From contig WTXI01000066.1 in assembly GCA_022376515.1 (NCBI GenBank), forward strand, positions 1-64,000: a stretch of 64,000 bases of DNA. Reading direction: 5' to 3'. Made by a program: the position numbers and the translations under genes. Position 1 is the first letter of the stretch. Each line of letters begins with the position of its first letter. Shown here one piece after another: positions 21,610-32,554 of this stretch. Under the pieces are notes generated by a model. That model saw only the letters and a list, made by a program, of their open reading frames with translations. It was not told where the DNA came from and made no database searches. The stretch is from Lactifluus volemus. Taxonomy: Eukaryota > Basidiomycota > Agaricomycetes > Russulales > Russulaceae.

Positions 21610-24191
21610 TGAGGAAGAGCACAACTCACTCTCGGAGACCAAACCCGCCCCCCCAGGAGATGACCCCTCCAGAAACAAATAAACCTAAAACACTCTCAGA
21701 CCCAAGAGACCCACACGGGAGACCCCCCCAGACCACCTAACAGGTCCTACATAACCCCGTAACCTAAACAATGACCCCCCTGTAGTAACCACCTAGAATA
21801 AAACTATAAACACTGAACGCTGAGCCCCCACACCAACCCCCCCTAGAGAACCAACCGCTAACCCCCCACCCAACATAAACCCGAAAACCAACCCCCTGAA
21901 AACGTAAGGTACACTATCCAAAATGGTAGCCACCCGTCCCCGACAGCACACGCCGAACGCTACAACAGCCCTCAACCAACCCACCCCAAATCCTTAACCA
22001 ACATGGAAGACACCTCCCCCCCTCACAAACCAATCCCAAAAACGGAAGAGAGCCCTCTCTGAATCCCTCTCAGAACAAACCCCGAAGAGAACAAATGACC
22101 AACCCCCCCCCCCAAAACCCCTGCAACCCTACACAATCCACATGACACGCTCCCTCAGGGAACCCGGAAGCAACTCCCCACCCCAAGGCAGAAAACGCCG
22201 ACCTCGAGGTGTGGGGCACCCACTGACAAAACAACGACCACCGCTCCCCGGCCCACATCACGCTCCCTGTCCCACAGACAAACTCCCACCTGTCTTGCAA
22301 GCTTTCGGGCTCAAAGGCTCTAAGAGAGCTATCCTCATCTGCCCTCTCACTGGGGCACGCCTTTATTGGCCCACACACTGCTAGATTCCATCCCGATACC
22401 CGCCATGCTGTCCCGCAACGGCCACAACGTTGAGTCTGAGATTTCCATTCCAACTTGTTCTACCACATACATATAGGTGCACAGTCGATCGACAGTCATT
22501 TCACTCGTCTTAATATGGCACCTGAAGAACTGTCAACACTTTCGTTCGGATGTGCTGGTCACGCTCCATCCCCCGTCGACCTTCCGCCCAAAGGCGTGCC
22601 AACCACGCTACTTACTCCTTCATCTCTTTTCTGACACCTTGACTCGAGGACAATCCGGAGCTGATAGAGCTGGTGAATCATGACCATATTCGACTCGCCA
22701 CCACGTCACCACCCAGATGCACCGGCAGATAGCCACTGGAACATTCGACGCCCCTTTCTTGGGGTCTGATATGGGCAGCAAAAATGGCGATGCCAATATA
22801 CGCTCCGATCAGTACTGCTATAAGTCTTGGCAACTACGTTCGCGTTACGAGGACATCCCTAGAAGTTTTCAAAGCAGGTCACCTGCCTGATCCTAACACG
22901 TCCAGCATGGGCTCATCTGACTCGGAAGTGAGTGCTCAGTCACAGGACGAAAAAGTTGCTAAGCCCAAGGAAGATCTCCAAGCGCACCCGTCAGAGTTTC
23001 ACCTGTTGCGAACTAGCGACAATCACATCCGCCGTCCGCTCTCACATTCAGTAATTGCATATCACATGATACTGCGTCTCTCTGCCACCCAGCCACCCCT
23101 GCGGAGTCCGCTTTCTAAACAGGTGAGCACATCATCACTGCGTACCTCTCCACCCCGAAATGCGCCACGACATCTTCCCTCCAAGTCAACACCGACACTT
23201 CATTGCCCACCCTCTCTGATTGCGGAATCGACCCCTTACCTGATGCCTTGAAAGGGCCTGTCTATCCCTCACCACCACCACTTGAATACCTGTGACCACC
23301 GAAATCGAATGGAGCCAAAGAGATGGTACCTGAGTTCTACGCAAACGTGAGGAAGACACGGAGAACGACATGTCGAGGATGGTGGCATGGACCAGCATGA
23401 TAGAATGCTTCACTTATCTAGATACCCTGGAGATCCCCGTATCGCACAGTTCCCCATACTTTGATCATGTACTAGTATCTCATTAGACACCAAGTCGCGA
23501 TGAGTGAGTGAAAACCACAAAGGAATTGCCCCGTGAGTGATGGACCCAAAGCCGGAATCGCCCCTCCTCCTGCCCAATGAATCTAGATAACTGGCAGACG
23601 AATAATGCGATGGTTGTACACTTAGCCCATAGAGGATGTCTGGGGACAGGCATTTATCCCAAACCGATCTGGCCATCCCAGTAATAAGCACGATTTCGAC
23701 CCCGGAGCAATGACAAGTCTGCAATGATGAAAACCGATAGAGATGGGCCCTATGTGCGAGAGAGTGAATCAAGATAAATATCATACCAGCCCCAAAATTG
23801 AAAAACGCTGAAAGGAAAAATCAATAAAAGACCGGCCACACCCGCTCCAATGTCGAAAAACGCGGAATTTTTTCAAAAGACTTGCCGATGATAAGATAGC
23901 GGCGACAAAAATCTTATAAGCGAAATCAGTGACATAGGGCTAAAACAACCTGGGAAAATGCCCTTAAAAGAAATACCAGGATTTTCATTACTCGAGAAGA
24001 GGTTTTTTAGTGGGTAGTAAACGCGGAAATACCCGCCTCCTGAGCCCCACACTACCCCGTAACAGGGGTGTGCGTAAACGCATTTTTTGCCCTCCCTCCG
24101 AGCCCGGACCACTACGGCCCGCTTCAGCGCATTAGGTTAGAGCTGTTAGGTAACATAGTTACTATCTTCGTCTACCTAATACATCGCTTAT

Positions 24192-24192
<1 letters not shown>

Positions 24193-24225
<33 letters not shown>
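24193..24225 (+). repeat. Poly(A) tail of retroposon
   Basis: An uninterrupted run of 33 A directly before the right target-site duplication. Confidence 0.95.
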
Positions 24226-24228
<3 letters not shown>

Positions 24229-24241
24229 AATTATCGGAGGA
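24226..24241. repeat. Right target-site duplication of retroposon
   Basis: An exact copy of the 16 bases at 21,529-21,544. Confidence 0.9.
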
Positions 24242-24606
24242 TCCGCCACCACAATTGGTGCTTGACACGGTCTTTGAGGTGGTCATCGCGCACGACGCTC
24301 GCGCCGAACGGGGCTCAACGGGCCGTCGCCATGCTGCGGGAAAAGTATGACTGGCACGTAGGCGTCGCCGTTGATCCTGACGAAGTTTGGAATGACGAGT
24401 GGACGTTCACGCCGCAAAGGAAGCTCCGGCGGCCCCACATGGTCCCAGTAGTCCTACGGCTAGCGCAAACACGAGCGAGGAAGAGGAAGAGCTCGAAAAC
24501 GTTATCGGACCAGATATACCTACGAGCACGAAGACATACATATAAGCAGAAAGATGAACTCCGTGTTTTCCGTGATTCTTATCTACATCGCTCGGTGTTA
24601 GGGTGA
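24242..24606 (+). pseudogene. Disrupted gene of unknown function, 3' part
   Basis: This is the continuation of the locus interrupted at 21,528. One frame reads from the duplication through LVLDTVFEVVIAHDARAER and stops near 24,350. A second frame (from 24,262) carries REKYDWHVGVAVDPDEVWND and runs to a stop at 24,606. The frame switch suggests another lesion or an unrecognised intron. I do not recognise the family. Confidence 0.35.
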
Positions 24607-25411
24607 ACCACTTTACAATTACTCAGCCACGAATTTGAGAGTTACGGCTTCATTTCACATCTCGTCTGCTTACGGCCTTCAGTAACAAGGAGCGTGTTTG
24701 AGTAATACCCGGCTATGTTCTACCAGTTACACTGCCCAATCCACGTTCTAATCACCGCCCACTCTCTTCGCGCCCAGTAATACCACGGGGCCTAGATACA
24801 AGTCGTACCACATTCGCTTCGTGCGTTGACGGGAAAAGACGATGGGTGGAGGTGCACCATAACCCTCAAGAAGGGCCTTTGACGGAAGGTGAGCATGCAC
24901 GCTCGAGGAGCAGGTCTCATTTGTCGGTGCGGGCGGGGCGGAGCACCATGGCAGTACGGCCCGGGGAGCGGTGACGTCATTGGCCAGCTTGTATCGTATT
25001 GGATTTGTGTGCGACCTCTCACGTACCAAATCCTAGAAAGTTGCGCTCTTGGCTGTTTCGATGGTTGTCGTCTGGAGAAGAAACAACGCACACCAAAAGC
25101 CGACCATCTAGCAAGGCCGTACGTCCTTAGTATTTGTGGCGCTTTGTGCGGCGGTAGGTGTTCGTGATGTGGCGTTGGTGGACAGCGCTTGAAGTGCTTG
25201 AAGGCGTTTACTTGACTGCACGCATACTGTATGAATGTAGGCGTGGCTCATAATGAGGTGACGATGGCGACAGTGGTGATGACGAGGAAAGTGGACGCCA
25301 GCGTCCAATTCCGGATACAGGTCAGCGCCATCCTTGGCCAAGGACACCGCCACCGTCGCCACGGGAATGAGGCATCAATCGTCCAAGGGGTCTGTCTATA
25401 CACGCACCCCC
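24607..25411. repeat. Upstream flank of F-box copy 7
   Basis: From about 24,900 this matches the upstream flank of the other units: a GC-rich run, the ggagaagaaacaacgcac block, and a degenerate TATA-like spot near 25,221. Bases 24,607-24,900 hold nothing I can name. Confidence 0.45.
25293..25306. promoter_or_regulatory. Upstream dyad of F-box gene 7
   Basis: GGACGCCAGCGTCC, a near-perfect dyad ending 106 bp before the predicted ATG. Confidence 0.35.
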
Positions 25412-26986
25412 ATGAAAATGCCTGGATTCTGCTCTACCATAGTCTATCCTCCCCTCATTAGAAGGCTCGGCCGATGTAAGCAGATCCGAATCATGATCTT
25501 TGTATCCCTGATCTGTTCACAAACTTGCGAATTAACAGGGCTCAACCGTGACAGCAATAGACAACACTCACCTATCCATATCCTAAACGACGACGTGCTT
25601 CTCCATATATTTCATCTCTATTGGCTGTCAGAACTGGACGAATATGAAGATAGAACTGGGATGCACATGATTGCTTGGCACCGCCGATGTTGGTGGTACA
25701 AACTGGCACATGTTTGTCAACTGTGGCGAAATCTTATTCTTGAATCACCATCCCGACTCGACCTTCATCTTTACTGCACAAATGGTGTGCCCGTAGCGGA
25801 CATGCTCACACATTCACCACCTCTACCACTCGTCATCGATTATCATATTGGTCGGGAGATAACAGCAGAAGATGAATCAGGTGTACTTCTCGCACTTTCG
25901 CACCGTGATCGCGTCCGTCAGATATACATTTCGGTGCTCCCAAATATGGGCAAGTTCATCTCAGTTATGGATGATCAATTCCCAATCCTGGAACGCATGT
26001 ATATCCTTTCTCGGACCGAAGTGGTCCTTCCTGCAACGTTTCAAGCCCCCAATCTATGCCATCTCAGACTATGGACGGCTTCTATTTCAATCGGGTCACC
26101 CTTACTCACAGCTAGTGCCGTGGGACTCGTCACTCTCGTGCTTGAAGATATCCCGGAGTCCGCCTATTTCTCTCCGAGTTATATTCTTACCCGGCTTTCG
26201 CTTATGTCCCAGCTGGAGAGGATGGGAATTGCATTTAAGTTCGCTCTTCCCAACCGTGATGTTGAAACCCACTTCCGCCAGACCCCGAGCATTGCTCCAG
26301 TCACACTTCCTAACCTACGCCGGTTCCTGTTCGCAGGTACGGCCACATATTTGGATGGTCTTATTGCTCGGATCAGTGCCCCTTCCCTCAGCACCTTTAA
26401 TGTCGGTCTTTTTAATCAGCCCTCCTTCACTGTTCCATGCCTGTTGCAGTTCATACAAACATCCCAGAACCTCAGATTTACCTTTGTCCAGGTAACTCTC
26501 TGTGTGCTTGACGTTTCATTACATGTGGTCACTCCGGGATGGGATACCTTGACGTTGCGGATCAAGTGCGCAGAATTTGACTGGCAGATCGCCTCTGCAG
26601 TGGAATTCTTTGGTACACTTTCACCCATACTTTCTATTGTCGAGCACGTCACATTCAGCTACGAAGAGCAGAAACAATCATCGGAATGTCACAACTATAT
26701 CGACCGAAGACAGTGGCGTGAATTCCTTAGGCTGTTCACCAGTGCGAAGACCATTCGTGTACAAGATAATCTGGTCGGCAAAATCTTCGGTTCCTTTCCA
26801 TCTGATGATGAAGAGCCACCACTGGAGCTCCTTCCTAACCTTGAGGAGGTCGGATATTGTGGAGGAAGTGATACTCGGGCCGCATTTACCGCATTTATCA
26901 ATGAACGACAAGCAGCAGGCCATCCCGTCAGCCTGCGCCTGGTGGATCGTTCGATGTTCAATCAGCCCAAAATTCATTACGTGTGA
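25412..26986 (+). CDS. F-box-like protein, array copy 7
   Basis: Predicted join of 25412-25475 and 25539-26986, giving 503 residues. The start gives MKMPGFCSTIVYPPLIRR; a second ATG two codons later is possible. The 63 nt intron (GTAAGC to ACAG) is a multiple of three. The F-box region reads HILNDDVLLHIFHLYWL, then WWYKLAHVCQLWR and SPSRLDLHLYCTNGVPVAD. The body is nearly the same as in copy 4 (for example RFLFAGTATYLDGLIARI), so these two are a recent pair. The C-terminus is RSMFNQPKIHYV. The likely role is a ubiquitin-ligase adaptor by family only. Confidence 0.82.
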   Translation: MKMPGFCSTIVYPPLIRRLGRCKQIRIMIFVSLICSQTCELTGLNRDSNRQHSPIHILNDDVLLHIFHLYWLSELDEYEDRTGMHMIAWHRRCWWYKLAHVCQLWRNLILESPSRLDLHLYCTNGVPVADMLTHSPPLPLVIDYHIGREITAEDESGVLLALSHRDRVRQIYISVLPNMGKFISVMDDQFPILERMYILSRTEVVLPATFQAPNLCHLRLWTASISIGSPLLTASAVGLVTLVLEDIPESAYFSPSYILTRLSLMSQLERMGIAFKFALPNRDVETHFRQTPSIAPVTLPNLRRFLFAGTATYLDGLIARISAPSLSTFNVGLFNQPSFTVPCLLQFIQTSQNLRFTFVQVTLCVLDVSLHVVTPGWDTLTLRIKCAEFDWQIASAVEFFGTLSPILSIVEHVTFSYEEQKQSSECHNYIDRRQWREFLRLFTSAKTIRVQDNLVGKIFGSFPSDDEEPPLELLPNLEEVGYCGGSDTRAAFTAFINERQAAGHPVSLRLVDRSMFNQPKIHYV

Positions 26987-27539
26987 CCGCTGCAACAATT
27001 TGAATGGAGCTAATTGGTGGATCGAAGTACGTCTCGACACAACTACCCGTATCTGAGTCGCACTCACACTTACATATCTATTCTCCTCTTCAGGATCCTA
27101 GTGGTCACAACAAAGCGGCCCAACTAGCTCATCTTGGTCAATATATGCGTATGCATCTTGACGAATATCACGTGCCCTTCCTCAGATTCTCTAAGTATAA
27201 TTGGTTTCTCCCTGCATTCCTTGATAGCTGCACAAATCATGCATACATGGTGGCCATCGCTATTCGCGTTTCGAGCACGGTGTCATTTCCTTGCGACGTA
27301 TTACGTACAGTTATGCCTACCACTTATCAAGCTATATCAAGTCTTGCAATCTGGCGTTTCGGTCACTTTATATGATGCTGCTCTTCATGCACTTTGTTGC
27401 TACGAATGTGACGTGCTTACTTCAATCAGATGACGATACTCTGCCACTTATTGAATACGTACTTTTGTTTTTCACACGTAGCCTGAGCTTTCTTTCGAAT
27501 GAATTAGTTCAGCCTAAGGTCCGCTACTGTCGTGAATTA
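26987..27539. repeat. Array 3' flank, unit 7
   Basis: The conserved downstream flank with small rearrangements. No gene is supported. Confidence 0.45.
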
Positions 27540-28740
27540 CCAGCTTGAGGGTGTTGTTGACCGAAGGCTATATATAATGAGGGTATAAAGGGGCGATCAC
27601 CCTCGTTTGCTAGTGAATAGTCCAACCGGCGCGATCATCCTACACAGCGTACAAGCTTTCAAATCCAACGAAACATCGCCCGTTTTTGAACTTGCGACTC
27701 AGAAAGGTCCATAGCTCATCGAGCAGCTCACCGATGTCCATGAATTTTTCCTGAACCATGTGACCCCATCTAACGCGCAACTGACCACGTAGCTCCGGTC
27801 CGGGCCGGGACCATTTCTTAAATCTATATCCCCTTCATGGGCTTCGCGATAAATGTAGCCCTTGTTCGATGACCTCTGCCTATCTTGTGAACTCCACAGA
27901 GCGTGCAACGTTCACCGATGGCGCTGCGGAGCCTGCGAGTGCGTAGCCAGTTCACCTCGTTCCGCCCACGCCAAACCACTCTCGTTCCATGTGCATTCAG
28001 GGCAAGTGGTGCTTTCACGTACGGTACTACGGACAAGGTTCAAGCAGACCAGGAGACGCCGGAGAAGATGAATGGCGAGTATAGCGGCGATAGGGTAAGC
28101 TGTCACCGGACTGAAGAAGAAACGTCCTGCGTCTTCAAGTTGACATGTCGCATTCGCGATGAAGCGCATCGTCGGGGAGGAGGCAGCAGTCGATATCGAC
28201 GATAGGCCCGGTTTGGCACGCGTACTACTAGTAGTACGTATAGTAGCCTCATCTCACGCAACAATGAGGACCAGCTCGGGTTCGTTAGGCTTGGCACCTT
28301 GCGCGTCATCCTTGTAAGCAATTATAGCAAGCAAGACTTCGTATTCCCATCCCGTTAGCGCTACATACGTGAGTCATTAATAATGCGAAATCACATCAAG
28401 ACTCAACAGGCCAAGCAGAAGATAAAACGAAAGCAGGACGTGGAGCGCTACAAACGTTCGCGCAGTAAATACAATCCCGGTCGGAATACCGCGCCCATTG
28501 ACGAGGGCACGCGGTAAATAGCTTCGGAAGCGATCAGGTCGCGATCGACGATACGGTATCGAGGTGTGGTGTTTGTAGAGACCAAACTGCCCAGAGGACG
28601 CAGAGGCGTGTAAGGAGCTTGAGTCGAGACAAAGTACCGAGGCGTGCGTAGCCGAGCAGACCGGGACGATGACATTATCAAACTTGCGATTTTGACAAGG
28701 GTGGAAGAGGGAAGAGGGAAGACGACGTGTCAATTACTTT
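27540..28740. repeat. Module M, copy in unit 7
   Basis: This matches 33,050-34,200 and 42,090-43,290 over most of its length (cagcttgagggtgttgttga at its left end; aggccaagcagaagataaaa near 28,410). All three copies have conflicting frames on both strands. The - strand has hydrophobic stretches (IAAILAIHLLRRLLVCL), so this may be a decayed membrane-protein gene. No family is recognised. Confidence 0.4.
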
Positions 28741-28837
28741 GGCCTTTGGTTATGCCATCAGAAAAATTCAAGCAGTGGAATGCCCGGATACAAAGGGACA
28801 AACCTGTACCGTCTGGGGCTTGAATTGAATTCAAATA

Positions 28838-28852
28838 CACCCTTGGCCGCTT
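28838..28852. repeat. Left target-site duplication of LINE tail
   Basis: The 15 bases cacccttggccgctt recur at 30,080-30,094. Confidence 0.85.
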
Positions 28853-30079
28853 TTTTTTTTTTTTTTTGAATTGGGGTTTAGAGTCCCCGCGTGTATTGCG
28901 ACAAGACTAAGTTACTCTGTACAAGGTACTATCCGAACGGAGACACAAGTAAGGAAACAAAATAAATGGAGAGGGAAGTAGAAGGGGTAAAAACAGGAAG
29001 AGAAAAAGAGAGGGGAGCGCGGCCGAGGCCGGAGTCATTCAAGGGGGGTCGGGGCGGGGTGGGAGGGGCCGGAGACCCTGTTGTGAGAGGAGTAAGAATT
29101 GGGCAAGACGTCTGCCCCCGGCTTCTGTAGAGAAGAGGTATTGGGAGGAGAGGCCTTCAATGGTAGAGGCGCGATGGTCGGAGTGGAGGCGGCAGTCGAA
29201 GAGGACGTGGTTGATAGAGTAGCGATGGATGGGGGCCGGCGTGGGTGGGCCGGAATGTAGTGGTGAGAGGGTAGGTGTGAAGGGGACGTCGTTGCAGGGG
29301 CAGAAGGTGTTGTCCCCTGCCAGCGGACGGAACTGGTCGCTGTAGTCCACGAAAAAGGCATGTTGGCTAAGGAGTTGTAGGCCCAACGTAAAGAGATGTC
29401 TGTTTTTGTGAGAGAGCAGTCCCCGCACAAAGGGTGGAGGTTGTTTCGACGGGGTGTTAGGACACGCGTGCCAGGCCTTGTGGCCCGGCGTGCAAGGGAG
29501 CTCGCCAGAGGCGAGCTCCCTCGCCCATAGGTTGAAAGGGAAATCAGAGGGGGGGACTGGGGGTTCGATGACCAGGGTCGGTTGTAATTCCCGGAGGAGG
29601 CGATCTAGGTCTGAGGCTCCGGGGACACAAGCCCAAGACTCCTTGAAGAGCCGTAGCTCAACGGCGCGCGCTGGAGAAGGGTCTAAAAAGGAGGAAAGAG
29701 AGGAGGTAAAGTAAGAGGTGAAGGAAAGAAAAGGGGACTTAGTACAAGTGTTCGTAAGATAAGGTAGTACTAATTTGTTCGGTAGGAGAACATAGAGAAA
29801 GCCCCCCAAGGGGAGTGAGAGGAAAAAATTGAGACCCTGCGAAAGGGCCTTGAGGAGTGACCATCTACGGTCCGTGTCCACTGACACCCCCGACTGCAGC
29901 AACCTCTCCCCACTGTATAGTAAGAAGGCATGTCCATAAGAGTCAGGGGTGGGGATGGGAAGGGATCGAACGTAAAGGTAATGGGCAAGAGGAGGGGGTT
30001 TAGTGATAAGGGAACGAGTGGAAGAGTAAACCTCCTTGGGGGAGGAAACGTAGGAGGTGAAGCCTGGGTGTGACCAGGC
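28853..30079 (-). mobile_element. 5'-truncated LINE, ORF2 C-terminal part
   Basis: On the - strand an open frame from about 30,079 to a stop at 29,039 covers the last 340 or so residues of a LINE ORF2. It ends with the Cys/His cluster typical of such proteins (CPCNDVP, then INHVLFDCRLHSDHR) and a C-terminal tail in which EGL...FLLLSQQGLR fits the usual end. A T run at 28,851-28,867 is the poly(A) tail read from the other strand. Exact 15 bp duplications flank it. The reverse transcriptase core is missing, so this is a dead-on-arrival insertion. The remaining frame is uninterrupted, which suggests a young event. Confidence 0.8.
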
Positions 30080-30094
30080 CACCCTTGGCCGCTT
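30080..30094. repeat. Right target-site duplication of LINE tail
   Basis: An exact copy of 28,838-28,852. Confidence 0.85.
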
Positions 30095-30856
30095 GCTCGC
30101 CCATTTATCCTCCTATTTCTTCCTCCGTTCTCCGTGAACTTCTTGGGCAATAGCCTCAAGTTCGTGAAACGTGAATTGAATAGGTCACGACGCTTTCCAT
30201 GTATATAGAAAGTATACATATCAAACATATTATGGTTTGATTTGTGGTACGTACGGAAATCACTGCTAGCCACTGCCAGCGGCCGTTGTCCTCTAGCTGC
30301 CCTTGCGATATCCCATAGCTTGTTGAGCGCTCTTCTGTCTGTAGTTTTGTTCATTTGCATTTGTGGGTGCCGGCGGGGCAGGGCACCATGGCAGGACGGA
30401 GCGAAGATGACATGCTAGTATGAAAGAAGATCGTATTTGATCCGTGTGCGCGCACCAAATCTTGGCAAGTTGCGCTTGACTGTTTGGCTGGATATCATTG
30501 GGAGAAGAAACGATGCACGCCAAAAACCGTCCATCTAGCAGGGCCGTAATTAATACTACGTCCATAATCGTGCGCTTTGTGCGGTATATGTGGCGTTGGT
30601 GGACGGCGCTTGAAGTTTGAAGGCGTTAAAGTATTGACCTTCTGCGCGCATACTGCATAAATGTAGGTGTGGATCATAATGTGGTGACGACGGCGACGGT
30701 TATGGTGATGATGACGAGAAAGGCCCGGGAGCGTCCGATTCTGAATAGATGTCAGCGCCCAAGTCAGCGCCACCGCCACGGGAATGTTCGTCCATATGGC
30801 CTATATATTGTCGTACATCTTCAATTGTATCCACGTTGTTACTCACCTCCCTGAAA
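30095..30856. repeat. Upstream flank of F-box copy 8
   Basis: Matches the upstream flank of other units, including the block near 30,240 (ttgtggtacgtacgg), the GC-rich run near 30,370 and a degenerate TATA-like CATAAAT near 30,655. The dyad is decayed here to gggagcgtccgattctg. No gene is supported. Confidence 0.45.
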
Positions 30857-32554
30857 ATGCTTGGTTCTGCCATAATTTATCCTCCCCTCATTAGAAGGCT
30901 CGGCCAATGTAAGCAGATCCAAATCATGACCTTCGTGTCCCTGACTCGGATCTGTTCACAAACTTGCAATTTAGTAATAGGGCTCAACACCAAAAGACGA
31001 CAGTCACCCATCTATACCCTCAATGAAGACGTGCTTCTCAATATATTTCATCTTTATCGGCTGGCAGATCCAGACCAATATGTCAATGAAAGTGGGACTC
31101 ACATTGCGGCTTGGCACCGCCAACGTTGGTGGTACAAACTTGCACATGTTTGTCGACTGTGGCGAAACCTTATTCATGAATCACCATCCCGGCTCGACCT
31201 TCATCTTCTCTGCACCAATGGTGTGCCTGTAGCGGAAATGCTCGCACATTCGCAACCTCTACCACTCATCATCTATTATCACAGCCTACGTCGGGAGATA
31301 ACAGCAGAAGATGAATCGGGTATATTGCTCGCACTTTCGCACCGTGATCGCGTGCGCCACATTTACTTTAGGGAGCTCCCAAACGTGGAGGAGTTCGTAA
31401 CGGTTATGGATGATCAATTCCCAATCCTGGAACGCATGTCTATTGATTCTTGGACTGAAGTGGTCCTTCCTGTAACGTTTCAAGCCCCCAATCTACGCCA
31501 GCTCAAACTGTGGACGGTATCCCTTCCAATTCGATCACCCTTACTTGCCACTTCTGCCGCGGGGCTCGTCACTCTCGTGCTTGAAGATATCCCAGCATCC
31601 GCCTATTTCCCTCCAAGTTATATTCTTACCCGGCTTTCGCTTATGCTCCAGCTCGAGATGCTGTGCATTAGATTTGAATCCCCCATCCCTAACCGTGATG
31701 TTGAAAGGCAGTTGCGCCAGACCCTGGACATGACTCAAATCACACTCCCTAACCTACACGAATTTGAGTTCAATGGCGTGAAGGCCTATTTGGAAGGCCT
31801 TGTGTCTCGGATCACCGCCCCTTCCCTCAACAAATGTCATGTCCATCTTTTTAATCAACTCTCCTTTACTTGGTCACGCCTCTTGCAGTTCATACAAACA
31901 TCCGAGAACCTCACATTTAGCGCTGTCCAGGTAATTTTCGGTTCCTTTGCCGTTTCATTATATGCGGTCCTTTGGAATTCGGGCACTCAATTGCTGTCGC
32001 GGATCAAGTGCGAACATCTTGACTGGCAGGTTGCCTCTGCGGTCCAATTCTTTGGTACACTTTCGCCCGTACTTTCGACTGTCGAGAAAGTCACATTCGG
32101 TTTCGAAGAGCACAAACTATCATCAGAATGGCACAACAATGTCAGCCGAAGACAGTGGCGTGAACTCCTTAGGCCGTTCACCAACGCGAAAACCATTCAG
32201 GTACAAGATGATCTCGTCAGCAAAATATTCCGTTCCTTACCATCTGATGATGGAGAGCCACTACTGGAGCTCCTTCCGAACCTTGAGGAGGTTGGATACT
32301 CTGGAGAAAGCAATGCTCTGGACGCATTTCCCTTTCTCAATGAACGAGAAGCAGCAGGTCATCTCGTCAGCCTGCGCTTGGTGGATAGTTCGATGTTCTA
32401 TGAGCCCTTCGGCTCTCTTCGTTTGAGCACTACAGAAATACAGCTACCTCAGCGGCCTGGTAGATTGAAGTACGTCCTCCACACAACTACCCATCTTAGT
32501 CGCGCTCACATCGTGACACCCGTCTACTCCCTTGTTCATGACGACCGGCACTAG
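30857..32554 (+). CDS. F-box-like protein, array copy 8, extended C-terminus
   Basis: Predicted join of 30857-30908 and 30981-32554, giving 541 residues. The intron is 72 nt (GTAAGC to ATAG). The first exon gives MLGSAIIYPPLIRR. The F-box region reads TLNEDVLLNIFHLYRL, then WWYKLAHVCRLWR and SPSRLDLHLLCTNGVPVAE. After the usual end (SSMFYEPFG) the frame runs on for about 45 residues through DNA that is 3' flank in the sister genes, finishing VYSLVHDDRH. Loss of the usual stop is the likely cause, so the tail may be neutral. The body is otherwise complete. A substrate-adaptor role is inferred from the family. Confidence 0.8.
   Translation: MLGSAIIYPPLIRRLGQCKQIQIMTFVSLTRICSQTCNLVIGLNTKRRQSPIYTLNEDVLLNIFHLYRLADPDQYVNESGTHIAAWHRQRWWYKLAHVCRLWRNLIHESPSRLDLHLLCTNGVPVAEMLAHSQPLPLIIYYHSLRREITAEDESGILLALSHRDRVRHIYFRELPNVEEFVTVMDDQFPILERMSIDSWTEVVLPVTFQAPNLRQLKLWTVSLPIRSPLLATSAAGLVTLVLEDIPASAYFPPSYILTRLSLMLQLEMLCIRFESPIPNRDVERQLRQTLDMTQITLPNLHEFEFNGVKAYLEGLVSRITAPSLNKCHVHLFNQLSFTWSRLLQFIQTSENLTFSAVQVIFGSFAVSLYAVLWNSGTQLLSRIKCEHLDWQVASAVQFFGTLSPVLSTVEKVTFGFEEHKLSSEWHNNVSRRQWRELLRPFTNAKTIQVQDDLVSKIFRSLPSDDGEPLLELLPNLEEVGYSGESNALDAFPFLNEREAAGHLVSLRLVDSSMFYEPFGSLRLSTTEIQLPQRPGRLKYVLHTTTHLSRAHIVTPVYSLVHDDRH

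Larger units (their letters stand above)
21545..24225 (+). mobile_element. Poly(A)-tailed retroposon, 2.68 kb
   Basis: The insertion is bounded by an exact 16 bp duplication and ends in 33 A residues (24,193-24,225), the hallmark of target-primed reverse transcription. It begins with six G. No reverse transcriptase, endonuclease or zinc knuckle is readable. The longest forward frame (22,784-23,251, 155 residues, Ser/Pro-rich) has no known domain. The first 600 bases are C-rich and A-rich with few T. It may be a non-autonomous LINE-dependent element, a heavily decayed LINE or a retrocopied transcript. It sits inside a host gene next to the PEX19 relic. Confidence 0.75.

Noticed and set aside
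21545..21610. HDV-like ribozyme at the retroposon 5' end
   Set aside because: Self-cleaving HDV folds occur at LINE 5' ends, but here the strand order is a nested three-way junction, not the double pseudoknot. Hammerhead core bases are also absent.
22070..22453. 127-residue open frame on the - strand inside the retroposon
   Set aside because: Trp/Gly/Ser-rich antisense of C-rich DNA with no recognisable domain; the poly(A) tail puts the element on the + strand.
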